Shown in pieces: positions 34,990 through 45,999 of a DNA stretch of 64,000 nt. The notes beneath the pieces are model-generated. The model ran no database searches, was not told where the DNA came from, and worked only from the letters and a program-made list of their open reading frames with translations. Origin of the DNA: Brachypodium distachyon. Lineage: Eukaryota; Streptophyta; Magnoliopsida; Poales; Poaceae. The DNA lies in assembly GCF_000005505.3 (NCBI RefSeq), contig NC_016131.3:50577355-50641354 (forward strand), in the 5' to 3' direction. Numbering within the stretch: position 1 is the stretch's first letter; every line of letters begins with the position of its first letter. The translations under genes and the position numbers were made by a program.

Positions 34990-37109
34990 ATGACCTTGCA
35001 GCTGCAGCGATCCGCGGTCGTCTCCGGCAAGGCGCCGGAGATGCAGCAGGAGGTGGTGGCGCACGTCTACGACGTGGCCTGCAGCGGCGCCGAGGGCGGC
35101 GGCGCCACCGTCCTCCACATCAACCGCATCTTCAAGGACGGCATCGGCCTCGGCGGCATCTTCCACACCGCCATCCAGGTACTAATTCCGTAATCCCTTC
35201 CATTCCCCACCGTCCTCTGTGTTGTCTGTGAGGCCGCGAAGAAGATATGATCTTCAGACGAATGGATTTGTCTTCTAGGGAATGAAAAAGTGTGTTCTTT
35301 TGGTTAGGTTTTGTGTGCGCAACCCTTCGTTTTCAGTTCTGCTGAATGCTTGGGTGATTATTATTTTTCATATGGAATTGGCAATGTGTAAAACGTCTGC
35401 GTCTGATCGGCATCTCCAAGTGACAATTTTTACTTGATGAAGGAGTGCCTAGAACAAATTTTATATCTTAATATGCTGAATGGGGAACTTTTAGGTTTTC
35501 TGTTCAGCCAGTTGGGCTGCTGAATGTTGAGCTTTGGTACAAGAAGTGTCAGAATTGCCAAGGATCAAGCGATGCAATGCAAGGGTATGATGCACACACA
35601 CTAACATGCACACCAATGAAACATTTTTCCTGTCGTCTCTGCGAAGGGAATATTGACCTACTTACTGCTCCCTGATGAAAATTTTCTGGTTCAGAACACC
35701 AACCAGATTATGCATGGTGTGGGCATGACCTTATGAGGGATAAAACTTGCTCAAGTCTTCATTGATGGATTAATGCATGTCCAGTCTTGACCACTTAGGC
35801 TCTTTGGTAAGATGGTGCATCGTTATTATTGATTAACTCTGCGTGGCAATTACAGGTCTATGGAGATGAAGAATGGTCATTTGGTTACTGCGAACAGGGC
35901 AGTGGGGTTTTTAGTTGCCCTCCATGCAAAAACCCCATGTACACATTCCGTGAGTCAATTGTGCTGGGGAAGACGAGCTGCACTATGTTTACAGTAAATC
36001 AAATATTGCGGGAACTCAGCTGGGAGTGGCCTGGAGGCTCATACGAGCTCCTCTCAAGAAACTGCAATCACTTCTGCAATGAGTTCTGCGATAAGCTTGA
36101 TGTACCAAAACTTCCAGGTTCTTTACACTTTTTTATGTTTTATAGTCAGCCAAAATGTGCACGTTTTCCTTCTGATGGTAGTTGCTGACGGATAAATGTG
36201 CACTCTCTAGTGAAAGACAGTCTGTTGAAGAATCCTAATGTTGTGATTTCTCTGGACTCTTAACATAATCTGTTTTGGAGTCAATTAGTTCAGAAGTTGC
36301 AACAATTCTTTTTACATGTTCAGGTTGGGTGAACCGCTTTGCTAATGCTGGAGATGCAGCTCTAGAGGCTGCTGAAACTACAGCAGTAAAGGTTTGTTTG
36401 CGTTGTTTGCTTTTCTGCTAGTTTTATGTTTCCGCTAGGATTATCTGACTACTTGAGCTATCATAAGAATTTGTTATGTCCCCCCTCGGAAGTCTTATAT
36501 ATCATCTAGTTTTTTTTTCAGAACCTGAGTCCTCGTAATTGGGCAACTCAATATCAAGTAAATTGTGTGAACCTGTGAATCCATCCTTGGATCAATCAAA
36601 GATGGTCATTCAACATCAGAAAGATTGTGAACCTGAACATTAATCATTAAATGAATATTCATGCTAGCTGTTTAAAATCTAAAAGAAAATTTCAGAAACT
36701 ACTGTTGTTTATTGTTTATGTATCAAGGCACGTACAGTAATCAGGTGCAATCTTTTTAATTTTCGTTCAGCTAAAGCAAGCAAAAAAGGAGATTTTTACT
36801 GCATGCAAAGCAGCTTCCACGTATTTGACCGGTGCACCGTCAGGTACACCTCCAAACGCAGAGGATACAAGTGGCTCAGCAAGCAACACTCTTTTCGAGG
36901 GGACGTGGATCAGAAGTATCATCGGCATCAGTATGAAGCCATCAAGGAGTCTAATGAACGATGCATCATCAAGTTCATCCGATGAATCATCTGATGACGA
37001 GAGCGAATCAGATGGTAAACAGCCTGATAGTGGCCAAGCTGAGGACCAAAAAGATGGAACACAAGAGCATAACATGGAAAGTGAGAATGGACCACAAAAT
37101 CATCCATGA
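34990..37109 (+). CDS. DeSI-like (PPPDE) thiol peptidase
   Basis: Four exons, 34990-35178, 35856-36117, 36324-36391 and 36771-37109, in phase, 285 aa. PPPDE proteins are papain-like isopeptidases acting on SUMO or ubiquitin and, in some members, as depalmitoylases. The predicted catalytic pair is seen: His59 in GIFHTAIQVYG and Cys133 in LLSRNCNHFCNEFCDKL. The fold's other landmarks are HVYDVA (25-30), RIFKDGIGLGG, EWSFGYCE and YTFRESIVLGKT. After the domain (about residue 155) comes a Ser/Asp/Glu-rich tail (SSSSSDESSDDESESDG), likely disordered and phosphorylated. The upstream in-frame ATG at 34963 is in poorer context, so ATG 34990 (accATGA) is preferred. Confidence 0.92.
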
Positions 37110-37217
37110 AGTTCACACACCATGATGTGCAGAAAGAGGAGTATCCTTTCCAAACTGATAAAGAAAATTACACAGTGAGTGATTTACAGCAGACCCTAAT
37201 TACACAGTCACTGATAT

Positions 37218-37400
37218 TCACTTCTGATCAAGGACTGGAAGTTGAGACAAAGCCCTGAGGAGTGCTGAAGCGGCGGAGTGCACCACAATCTGTGCTATCC
37301 TCAACTTTACTTGCCCACGACGAGGCATCGGACGAACTTCGCTTTGCCTTTCAACCTTGTAAACTCTGACGAGATGGACGGCACTAACTTTCTTGCCCAT
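37218..37400 (-). CDS. Small basic protein, 60 aa, TATA-driven, unknown
   Basis: A single ORF starting MGKKVSAVHLVRVYKVERQS, rich in Arg, Val and Lys, with a hydrophobic C-terminal stretch (IVVHSAASALLRALSQL). It matches no family I can name. What argues for a real gene is the context: a consensus TATA box lies 79-86 bp upstream on the same strand, the leader would be about 50 nt, and the ATG context (accaacATGG) is good. It converges with the DeSI-like gene, whose stop is only 109 bp away. It could also be the start of a gene whose later part was lost. Confidence 0.4.
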   Translation of the reverse strand: MGKKVSAVHLVRVYKVERQSEVRPMPRRGQVKLRIAQIVVHSAASALLRALSQLPVLDQK

Positions 37401-37478
37401 GTTGGTTTAGGAGATATCAGTGAGCTTCTTTGCTTGCTTGCTTGAACTTGTGCTTAAATCTCTTCTCCCTGTGTGGTC

Positions 37479-37486
37479 TATTTATA
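37479..37486 (-). promoter_or_regulatory. TATA box of the 60-aa ORF
   Basis: The minus strand reads CTCTATAAATAGACC, a full plant TATA consensus. It is followed by purine-rich leader and an ATG at 37400. Confidence 0.6.
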
Positions 37487-37499
37487 GAGGCTCCAAGGA

Positions 37500-38400
37500 G
37501 TCTTATCAGGATGCAAGACATGACAGCTAAATTCTTGCTTCTTTGTCATGTTAATAGAGGGCCCATTGTCTGTATTTGAATGATGTTTCATTTGAATATA
37601 AATCTTGTAGTGCCTGTTGGTATGGAGAAGCTTCTGTTGATCTGCTTTGTTTCAGGCATGATTCGGCTGTTTGTCTCTGTCTATCTGCAAATCTTTGACT
37701 CTTGAACTGACATTGTCTGCACCTGTTGGATCAAATGACAGATAGACTTGTCATTTTGGACACCTGTGATGTCAGGTACATGTATGTTGAGAGCAGAGAA
37801 TCAGTTGCCAACCTGTGATGTCCTAAAATCCAGAGTTTTTGCCAATCTGTGATTTATGATGATGCCTGTTAATTAGGGGCAATCAGAAGGTTCCTCGTAG
37901 CAACACTGTCTCATGTTTGTTGCTAATCATTCGCACCTGCCCTGCCATTGTCCTGTCTCTGTCTAATGTAGATGTTGCAGTGTTCTGATTGGCCTTGACT
38001 GTATTGAGGCTCAACACCTGTACTCCTCCCCCCTTGGATGACATTTTCAGTCAACCTTTTCTTAATAAGTTAACACAGGGCTGTCTCCTATGATTGGTGG
38101 GGAGAGAACTCAGCATTTCTTGTTCAGATGCATGCCATGGAAACAATCTGCCGGCGAAGGTAAAATAAAACAAATGTAGCCGACTGAGTATAGTTAATGA
38201 CACTCTGGCCGGCTGCATTTTGTCTTGTTCTAAAAAAAAACAGTTTTTAATCAAAACTCCTTTTACATGATCTCTATTTATTATTTTTTGAACTTGAGAA
38301 AGGAACATTATCAGTTGCATTAGAGAACAAAGATGTCCACGTCATGAGGTTTTGGTCCCTGGTTCTCTTGTGATCCAACGCTTGGTCCCAACAAAAACAA
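37500..38400. other. Intergenic, no gene seen
   Basis: The repeated words 'cctgtgatgtc' and 'cctgttggtatgg / cctgttggatcaa' around 37600-37860 give a weakly repetitive texture. A short polyA/polyT-flanked piece at 38230-38290 could be old retroelement debris. Nothing codes. Confidence 0.35.
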
Positions 38401-38409
38401 GATTTTGGC

Positions 38410-40066
38410 ATGGCGCCGGCTCTGCTCGTCATCCACTCCAACCATTTCTCACCTCCTTCTTCTTCTCCGGCGCCGATCTGCTCTCGCCTCCGGCCGCTAC
38501 CATGGCGGCGGCCTCAATCCCCGCTCCAGCGCCGCCTGACCATCTCCCACGATGACAACAAGAAGAACAGAGAGCGCTTCTCGTGCTCCCGTCTCCGCCA
38601 TGTCCGGCCGCCTTCAGCCGCCAGCGCGGTGGCGAGCACCATCATCGCCGCCGGCGACCAGTGGGGCAACTGGGCCTTCCTCCTCTCCGCCGCCGCATTC
38701 GGCACCTGGTAGAACTCAGCTTGGATTCATGGGGGGCGCCGTGGTGTTTAATTGATTACTGAATGGATGTGGTTTGATGGGATTCAGGGCGGAGGAGAGG
38801 ACGGCATGGGGGGCGGCGCTGAGCGGGGCGCTAGTGAGCATCCTGACCGGGCTGGCGGCGACGGCGGCGGGGCTGGTGGCCCCCGGTTCGCCGGCCAACG
38901 GCGTCGTCATGGAATTCCTGCTCCCCGTGGCCGTGCCGCTGCTCCTCCTCGGCGCCGACCTTCGCCGAGTCGTCCGCGCCACCGGCGACCTCCTCAAGGC
39001 CTTCCTCCTCGGATCAGGTTGGTATTGGTGACCACCCCCAAAACAAATCTCTCTTCCGATTATTGCCACTGTTTAGAAATTGGGATTAGTTTATGGCTGA
39101 ATTCATGTGGTTTAATTCGATGCTAGTTGCAACTATAATTGGAACAATGGTGGCTTACCTGTTGTTCCCGATGAGATCACTGGGCCAAGATAGCTGGAAG
39201 ATCGCCGCCGCTCTCATGGGGAGCTACATTGGCGGAGGTAATTAACCATCTATGGATTACATTATGAGATGATCTACTCCAGTATACATTTGATTGATCT
39301 GAGCTTGTGATTGATTCATGGCGAAGCGGTAAATTTCGTGGCGATCTCGGAGGCGCTGGGCACGTCGCCGTCGGTGCTGGCGGCGGGCGTGGCCGCTGAC
39401 AACCTCATCTCCGCGCTCTACTTCCTCGCCCTCTTCTCCCTCGCCTCCAAGATCCCGCCGGAGCCGAAGAAGACGACTGAATCCGAACCCCCCACCGGCG
39501 CCGCCCCCCTCCGAGAAAAACCGTCAATGTCGGTGGCGGAGGGCGGCGCGGCGCTGGCGCTCTCCTTCGCGATCTGCAAGGCGGCGTCCGCGATCTCATC
39601 CACGCTGGGGATCGCCTCCGGCGGCACGCTACCGTGCGCGACGGCGCTGGTGGTGCTCCTGGCGACGGCGTTCCCGGGGGCCATGGGGCGGCTGGCCCCC
39701 GCCGGGGAAGCCATGGCGCTGGTGCTCCTGCAGGTGTTCTTCGCGGCGGTGGGCGCCAACGGCAGCGTGGCGGACGCCGTGACCATGGCGCCCGCCGTGT
39801 TCGGCTTCGCGCTCGTCCAGGTCGCCGTGCACCTCGCCGTCGTCCTCGGCGCCGGCAGGGTCCTGGGGATGGAGAGGAAGGCGCTGCTGGTGGCGTCGAA
39901 CGCCAATGTCGGCGGGCCGACCACCGCGGCCGCCATGGCCACCGCCAAAGGGTGGAGCTCGCTCGTTGTTCCTGGGATCCTTGTGGGCATCTTCGGGATC
40001 TCCATTGCCACGTTCCTTGGCATCGGATTTGGCGTCTTCGTGCTCAAGAGAATTTCGGGCTTTTAG
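38410..40066 (+). CDS. DUF819 multi-spanning membrane protein, plastid type
   Basis: Four exons, 38410-38708, 38788-39017, 39127-39237 and 39327-40066, in phase, 459 aa. Residues 1 to about 75 are Ser/Pro/Arg-rich and look like a plastid transit peptide. The rest is about ten hydrophobic helices of the DUF819 (YjcL-like) family, with landmarks FLLPVAVPLLLLGADLRRV, MGSYIGGAVNFVAISEALG, AGVAADNLISALYF, ASGGTLPCATALVVLL, LVASNANVGGPTTAAAMA and VPGILVGIFGISIATFLG. The biochemical role of the family is unknown; the duplicated halves look like a transporter. The last exon is very GC-rich. The stop TAG directly follows KRISGF. Confidence 0.88.
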
Positions 40067-40920
40067 TTTTTTTGAACGATGTTCACTGTGATGATCAAGT
40101 TTGTAGAACTAGAGTTTTTATTCTTCCTTCCGAAACAGAATTTTCAGATGAAAATCAAAATTGATTCCAAGTGACGCAAGCTCTATGATTCCAATCTTTT
40201 ATATCCTTGTGTGCGTGCGCGCGTGCAAGTACAAGAATTTAAAATCGAAAGGAATACAACTTCTTGATAAATCCACGACACTTGTTATGAATCGAAGGGA
40301 GTACTTTTTTAATAAAAGTAAAAGTAATGTGACATATGCGTGAGCTTTGGGATGGTAACATACTAACATTAACATTGTAACAATTTTCTAGCACATGGTA
40401 GCACAACAAACATTGTCTTCTAGAACAACCATACGGCTATATAAATCGACACAAATAACCTGAAAAACGAAGATTTTGACAAAACTAAAAGCTCCACCAT
40501 CCCACAGTACTACTTGAAAATTAACGTCATTAAATCCACCATTTGCATTTTGTCATTCTTTAATGTTTTTCGCGTTCATATTAGACCTCTATTCTTTTCC
40601 GGATCATATTGGGCCTTCAGTAGATTTACTGAGCAGGCCCATCAACTCCTTTAGACTCATCAATCTAGTGGAGAGGCCCATTAACTAGTGACACTGCTGC
40701 CTGATTCTAGTTTCTTGGCCTTCTGGGCTCTGGCTGCCGGAAAGCCCGCATTACCGCCTCCGGCCCGGACGGGAACAAGGGAACAAAAAGGCGCTTCTCC
40801 GGGGGTCTCTCTGCAAATCGTCTCTCCGCGTTGTCTCGTCTCGATTCTCTTCTCGCTCTCGAACACCCCAACGAGAGGACCAATCTCCTAGGGTTTCGGC
40901 TGCTTCCGACCGAGAGAGGA
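40067..40920. other. Intergenic region and CWC15 promoter
   Basis: AT-rich sequence to about 40560, then GC-rich leader sequence of CWC15 with several ggcccatt words (40620, 40638, 40675) that resemble the GGCCCA/telo-box-type elements common upstream of plant housekeeping genes. There is no TATA box. Confidence 0.4.
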
Positions 40921-40921
40921 G

Positions 40922-43259
40922 ATGACGACGGCGGCGCGGCCGACGTGGGCGCCGGCCAAGGGCGGGAACGAGCAGGGCGGCACGCGCATCTTCGGGCCCT
41001 CCGGGAAGTACTCCTCCCGCGACCTCGCCGCCCACACCTCCCTCAAGCCCAGGTAACAATCAATCATCGATCCTCGACGCTGCGCCGCGCTTCATTTCCC
41101 TGGGTCTGTATTTTTCTGGTTGGCTGGGTTCGAGATCTCAGGCGCGCGCCGCCCCACCTTCGATCGGGTTGGGGGAAAGGGTTAGGGTTCGTCCCCTTGG
41201 AGAATTTATTGGGTTTCCGGTGGCTTCAGATCGCGATGGCTGTCCTCGTACGATTCTGGTGCTGTATTATTGCTATCGACAGACGCCCATCATCACTAGC
41301 TCTTGCATCGTTGCAGGTCGGGTTGGTGGTATATTGCCAACTCTCTGTAGTGGTTTTGCATCCGATGAGGGCCTGATTTGGCCCTGTACAACCCACTTTG
41401 CTCCTCCAGTCGTTTGCAAATGGGTGCAGCGTCTGCCATTTGATTCTAGGTTGCTAGGATCAGGTTAATTTCTCAACAATTTGACAAACCCAGCTAGTTT
41501 TCTACTGTGGCTAGCAGCGTAACTGACCTGATTATCTGCGACAACCTTAGGAAGTCTAAATTGAGTTTGGAGCTATTTCTTATGTCCATGGTCCACAGTA
41601 CAACCAGCCTAGCTATTTGTTATGTCCAAGGCCTGCAGTACAACCAACTGTTCTGCATGTTTGGAGCCGCGATAGCTACTTCGCTTGTAGTGTAAACGTT
41701 TTACAGAATTGTCTAAATTGGGTCTGCCGTTGCTGCTGCCTCCAGACTGTAACTTAAGTACCATAAGCAAGGTTTGTCATGGCTCATATGTTCTTCCTCA
41801 TTGGTGTGTATTACCTGTTAACCAGAACAACAGACAGCGTATTATATGGCTAAACTATTGATTCAGTCTTCACCTGATTGTCTTATTTCTTGATCCTGTA
41901 AAGCCTGAACAAAATGGGGTGGCAGTTTTAATTTTTTTTTCTGAGATATCTCCTCCCAATGCATACTGACCATTCCCCTCGGATGTGCAGAAAAGAGGGA
42001 CAGCAAACTCAAGAGGAGTTACAGAAGAGGAACCTCAGGGATGAGCTTGAGGAGCGTGAACGCAAGCACTACTCGTCCAAGGATAAGTCCTATGTTGGTA
42101 ATACCTATGGGTCTATCTGCACTGCACTTTCTCTCTCGTTTCTGCAGATCTGGCTTCCATGCTGTTTATCTTTTGTTGTGACTTTCTATGATTACCTACC
42201 TCTAAATTGTCGTCCATGTGTTCATCCTCTCATCTTCTTGCAGAAGACAGAGACCGGCGAAAAAGTTCGAGCTTGCTCCTAGAAGGTCGGTGACAATAAT
42301 GCTGTATGAGGATCTGTTTATGTTCAGGCAGCGCAGTGATTTACTTACTCTGTTCTTCTGGTAAATGCAGGTTCTAAACGAGATGCTGAGGATAAGATAG
42401 TTGCACGAGAAATCGATGCAGATGACTCTGACATGGAGCCCAAAAGTGATGATGAAAGGTTTGTTCACTTCGTACTCAGTCGTATATTAATCATGCTGGT
42501 ACAGTACTTATTACATCTTGTATCTGCGTTGATAAATTTACTTCTTGCTCAGTTCCTAAAGTATTACCCACCATAAACTTTGGTATTAGTTAAATTATTT
42601 TAGTCAGGATGTGTTCATGGTGAATGGTCAAATGTCAGAAAAGAATGACGTAACAACTGCCTTGACTTCTTTTGGATATAATATCTGTTTATTTGAGACT
42701 ATTTTTTTGTTATAACTCATAGAATTGCAACTTCTATTCAGTGATGAAGATGATGACGATGATGACACTGAGGCTCTAATGGCAGAGCTCGAGAGGATTA
42801 AAAAGGAAAGAGCCGAGGACAAGCTTAGAAAGGTTCATTGTTTTCTTTACTATATTTTTTTAAAGATGGTCCATTTCTTTAAGTTTAGAAATTTAATTGG
42901 AAGTACACACATGCTCGGTGCAGGAGCGTCAGCAAGCAGAAGAAGAGGCCAAGATGAAGGAGGCTGAGCTCATGCGAGGAAACCCACTAATCAATATGAA
43001 CAACTCTGGCTCCTTCAACGTAAAGAGAAGGTTAAGAAACTGCTGCCTATTTTATCATGTTACTTATATATTTTTAAGAATGTTGCCATGCTTTATGGTG
43101 GGCTTAATTCTGTTCTATTTGTGTGTTCATTGCAGGTGGGATGATGATGTTGTATTCAAGAACCAGGCTCGTGGAGAGATCAAGACGCCAAAACGGTTCA
43201 TCAACGACACCATCAGGAGTGATTTCCACCGCAAGTTTCTGCATAGGTACATGAAATGA
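40922..43259 (+). CDS. CWC15: Spliceosome-associated protein CWC15
   Basis: Seven exons, 40922-41052, 41991-42097, 42244-42285, 42371-42458, 42742-42832, 42924-43030 and 43136-43259, all GT-AG and in phase, 229 aa. Cwc15 is a small, mostly disordered subunit of the Prp19/NineTeen complex in catalytically active spliceosomes. Hallmarks: the start MTTAARPTWAPAKGGNEQGG, SGKYSSRDLAAHTSLKPR, a central acidic run (DEDDDDDDTEALMAELERIK), GNPLINMNNSGSFNVKRRWD and the conserved end FKNQARGEIKTPKRFINDTI with RSDFHRKFLHRYMK. Length and all conserved blocks are normal. Intron 1 is 938 bp. Confidence 0.96.
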
Positions 43260-44830
43260 TGCTGTAGTATGATTTATGTTGCCTGGCTGGGTACCTTCTG
43301 GCCTCCTGGAAAGACCTGTGATGTTTCTGTACTCCAAAGATCAATTTGTATGACATTACTGTAACATATGCTCTATCTGGATGGTGATATTTTTACCCTC
43401 TTCGTAAGAGTAAAGAAACAACTACTTGTGTATAACTGATGCCGCGTTGAAACTTTGGTATGCCTTTATTAGTATTTGTTCTACGAAAATTCTTTCATCA
43501 GAGGTTCTCAAGGCATATTTACTTGGTCCATGCTTGCTGATTATATTATCTAATTTATGTTTTAGCTGAATATCCTTGAAAATCTATTTGCTCATTGGCG
43601 TTTTAAAGTGAACTAGCAACTAAAGTTCATTTTCCATTTGTGGTTCTTGCTTTTGGTTGATTTTTTATTAGACTAGAGGTTGTGAGAGAGAGTTTAGCCG
43701 AGCAAAGTGGCAGGTTACCCTTTGCCCTCTGTTTCCGTGGCATTGGAGTCGTTGTGCTGCTCGGAGAGTTATATCCTGGTTCTCTATTGTTCGCTGGCTA
43801 CCTTCTATGGGGCTGGTCGAAATGGACTGGGTGAACATTTCTTTGTTAAGAGATACGGATATAAGAAGTCTTAAGTCCTTTGATTTTGTTCATTGATGTT
43901 CAGATATGTCCTGTTATTGAACGCTATAGGTCTTTAGGTTTATTCTACTCTGAATATTGAATTGGTAGCAATTTAAACAGAATAAGTCCTCGTTTCTTTG
44001 TGATCTCTTTTTGTTTGTTCGGTTTTGCTATGCACAGACGGTTACGGGTATATTTTGGATTGTTGCCAAAATACACTTTGGTTGCTTTTGTTTTTGTCAA
44101 CTTGTGGAAAGCAGAACCTTGATCAATATTTTGGCTATCCAAATTTTTGGTAGGGCCTTTCGCTTGGAAAACGTTTTGGTTCGTCGCTACTTTCTCTGGC
44201 TTCAAGTGCTACTTTCGTTGTCTTCAAGAGAGTCTAGGAGGATATTTCTTTGTTCAGAGATCTTGATAGGTTGTCTGAGCTGTGTTTTCTTTTGATTTTG
44301 ATGATCGATGCTCAGATAACGTCGCTGGTTATCGAATGAACCAGCTCTTATTATTTCCCCTTATTTTGGTTTGTTTTTAGTGTGGAATGGTAAATCTTGA
44401 ACAAACTGAAATGAATGAATCGTTGTCATACTTCCGGCTCAGGGACAATGACTCCTGAATTAGAAACCGATCATCCTGAATTAAGCAAATACGATGAAGG
44501 ATTGTTGTTGCGGCCGTTGTCATCTCGTCCACAAGTACAATGAGAGGTGGTAACCGGGAAGGCAACGGCCACGGCCACCAAGCCGGCTGAGTGACGACAG
44601 CTGCTCCGCCACCTCGTCGTCCCTATATTTTCCGGTGTAACACGCCGCCCAAATCAAACGCATGTTTCACGCATCCCCCATTAGTATGATGTCCACTAAT
44701 CTTGTTTAGGAATCATAATTTTTTGGTGTTTGAATTTGTCGCTGTCTTGTTTTTCGTGTTCAGCTACACGGGTTGTTTAACAACCATTATGTGGGAAATG
44801 TTAACACTGACAGGTCCACATCGAGGAATA
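43260..44830. other. Intergenic, no gene supported
   Basis: T-rich plus-strand sequence. A loose duplication is visible: 'tttggattgttgccaaaata', 'agagatcttgataggttgtc' and 'gttatcgaatgaa' at 44050-44340 echo 'aagagatacggatataagaag' and 'gttattgaacgct' at 43850-43930. Open frames are short and unremarkable. Confidence 0.35.
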
Positions 44831-44832
44831 GT

Positions 44833-45052
44833 ACTCACTCTCCTCCATTAAGTGACTTTTTTATTACGTGTATTCAAACATGTTTTCTACTCACTCCATC
44901 TCATATTAAGTGATTTTCTATTACATGTATCTAGACACTTTTTAGACATAGATACATCCATATTTGGGCAAATTTGAGTCATGTGACGGAGGAAATATAT
45001 AGATACGTTCATATTCAGACAATTTTGAGTCACTTAATATGGACGGAGGGAG
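44833..45052. mobile_element. Stowaway MITE with a second Stowaway nested in it
   Basis: The outer element runs from ctcactctcctccattaagt to the inverted acttaatatggacggaggga. It is interrupted at about 44889-44996 by an inner copy (ctcactccatctcatattaa ... gagtcatgtgacggagg). The outer core resumes with atagatacgttcatattcag. Both belong to the ctagacactttttagacat family. Confidence 0.7.
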
Positions 45053-45235
45053 TACTATTTAAAAATATTCCTTTTGAGTTCAACCTAAAGGTGATCGGCG
45101 ATTAAGGGCCGACGCAGAAAAAATAATATAAGAAGGGTCAGAAAATAAAATATGATTAGTACATAGGTATTAATAAAAAATAAAAAATACATAACTTATT
45201 GTATACATACACAGAGACTTGAGCAAAATTTATAA

Positions 45236-45430
45236 TTCGGGGGAGGGGGGCCGACGCCTCCAGTACCCATTTTGTCAGGATGACAACTATATTTCGGAGG
45301 GCTTAGGGGGGGGGGGGGGTCGGTCTAAACTCATTTTGTACAAATTATTTTTCGGGGGGCGGGGGGGGGGGGGGGGGGGGGCGGGCTACACCCATTTTGT
45401 CAGGATGGCAACAGGGGTAAAAGGTATGCC
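45236..45430. repeat. Tandem unit with long G tracts (14 and 21 nt)
   Basis: A unit of the form 'ttcggggg...cccattttgtcaggatg' repeats about three times. The G part has expanded to 14 (45306-45319), 6 and 21 (45361-45381) uninterrupted G. A related phrase (attttgtcaggatgtcaaca) recurs at 46258. The repeat is probably a dispersed element end with slipped G runs. Confidence 0.7.
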
Positions 45431-45696
45431 TAAAGTTTCTTAAATGGGACAAAAGAGGTAATTTTAAAGTATAATATCTCATTACTAATCAAGGTGGACA
45501 AATTGATCAAAGGCTATAATATAATCCCGCACCATCGGTACAACTATAAGTTTTTAAGTGGGCTCATGTCTTGACAGAAATAACCAATAGTTAAAACGTG
45601 CCTATTGCTCAATATTCAGTACTAATCAATATTCACAGGCGGCTCAGATCTATACATGCCAATGATTAGAATATAATCCTGCAGAACAACTGCAAG

Positions 45697-45990
45697 CTAA
45701 AAAAAGTACGCAACTTCAACGTAGAACGCCTTGACGTAGAGGTCATGCCACTGGATCAGCAACACCACGGTCTTGGCGGCAGGTTCATCCGGTGGTGGGA
45801 CCAGAATCAGTACAAAAGTTCCTCTAGACGTGGACGATGTACATGGCAGGCCTTTATACATGAGCTCAAGCTTGACACCCGCCGGCTGATTATCCATCTC
45901 ATGCTCTTGTTCATTCTCACTATGTCTGCCTCTATCTTGATCACGAAGGCATCATATGAAGCCTTTAGGCCACTCCCAAAGTTCAAGGTG
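45697..45990 (-). pseudogene. Broken gene fragment, possibly ribosome-inactivating-protein-like
   Basis: On the minus strand, one frame gives SYDAFVIKIEADI and a second frame, after a shift near 45897, gives VPPPDEPAAKTVVLLIQW then DLYVKAF. The order (a Tyr-x-x-Phe helix start, a short linker, a Pro-rich turn, then a beta strand with DLYVxAF) resembles the N-terminal quarter of cereal ribosome-inactivating proteins. Nothing of the catalytic region is present and the frame is broken, so this is a dead remnant. The family call is tentative. Confidence 0.3.
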
Positions 45991-45999
45991 TAGTCCTTA

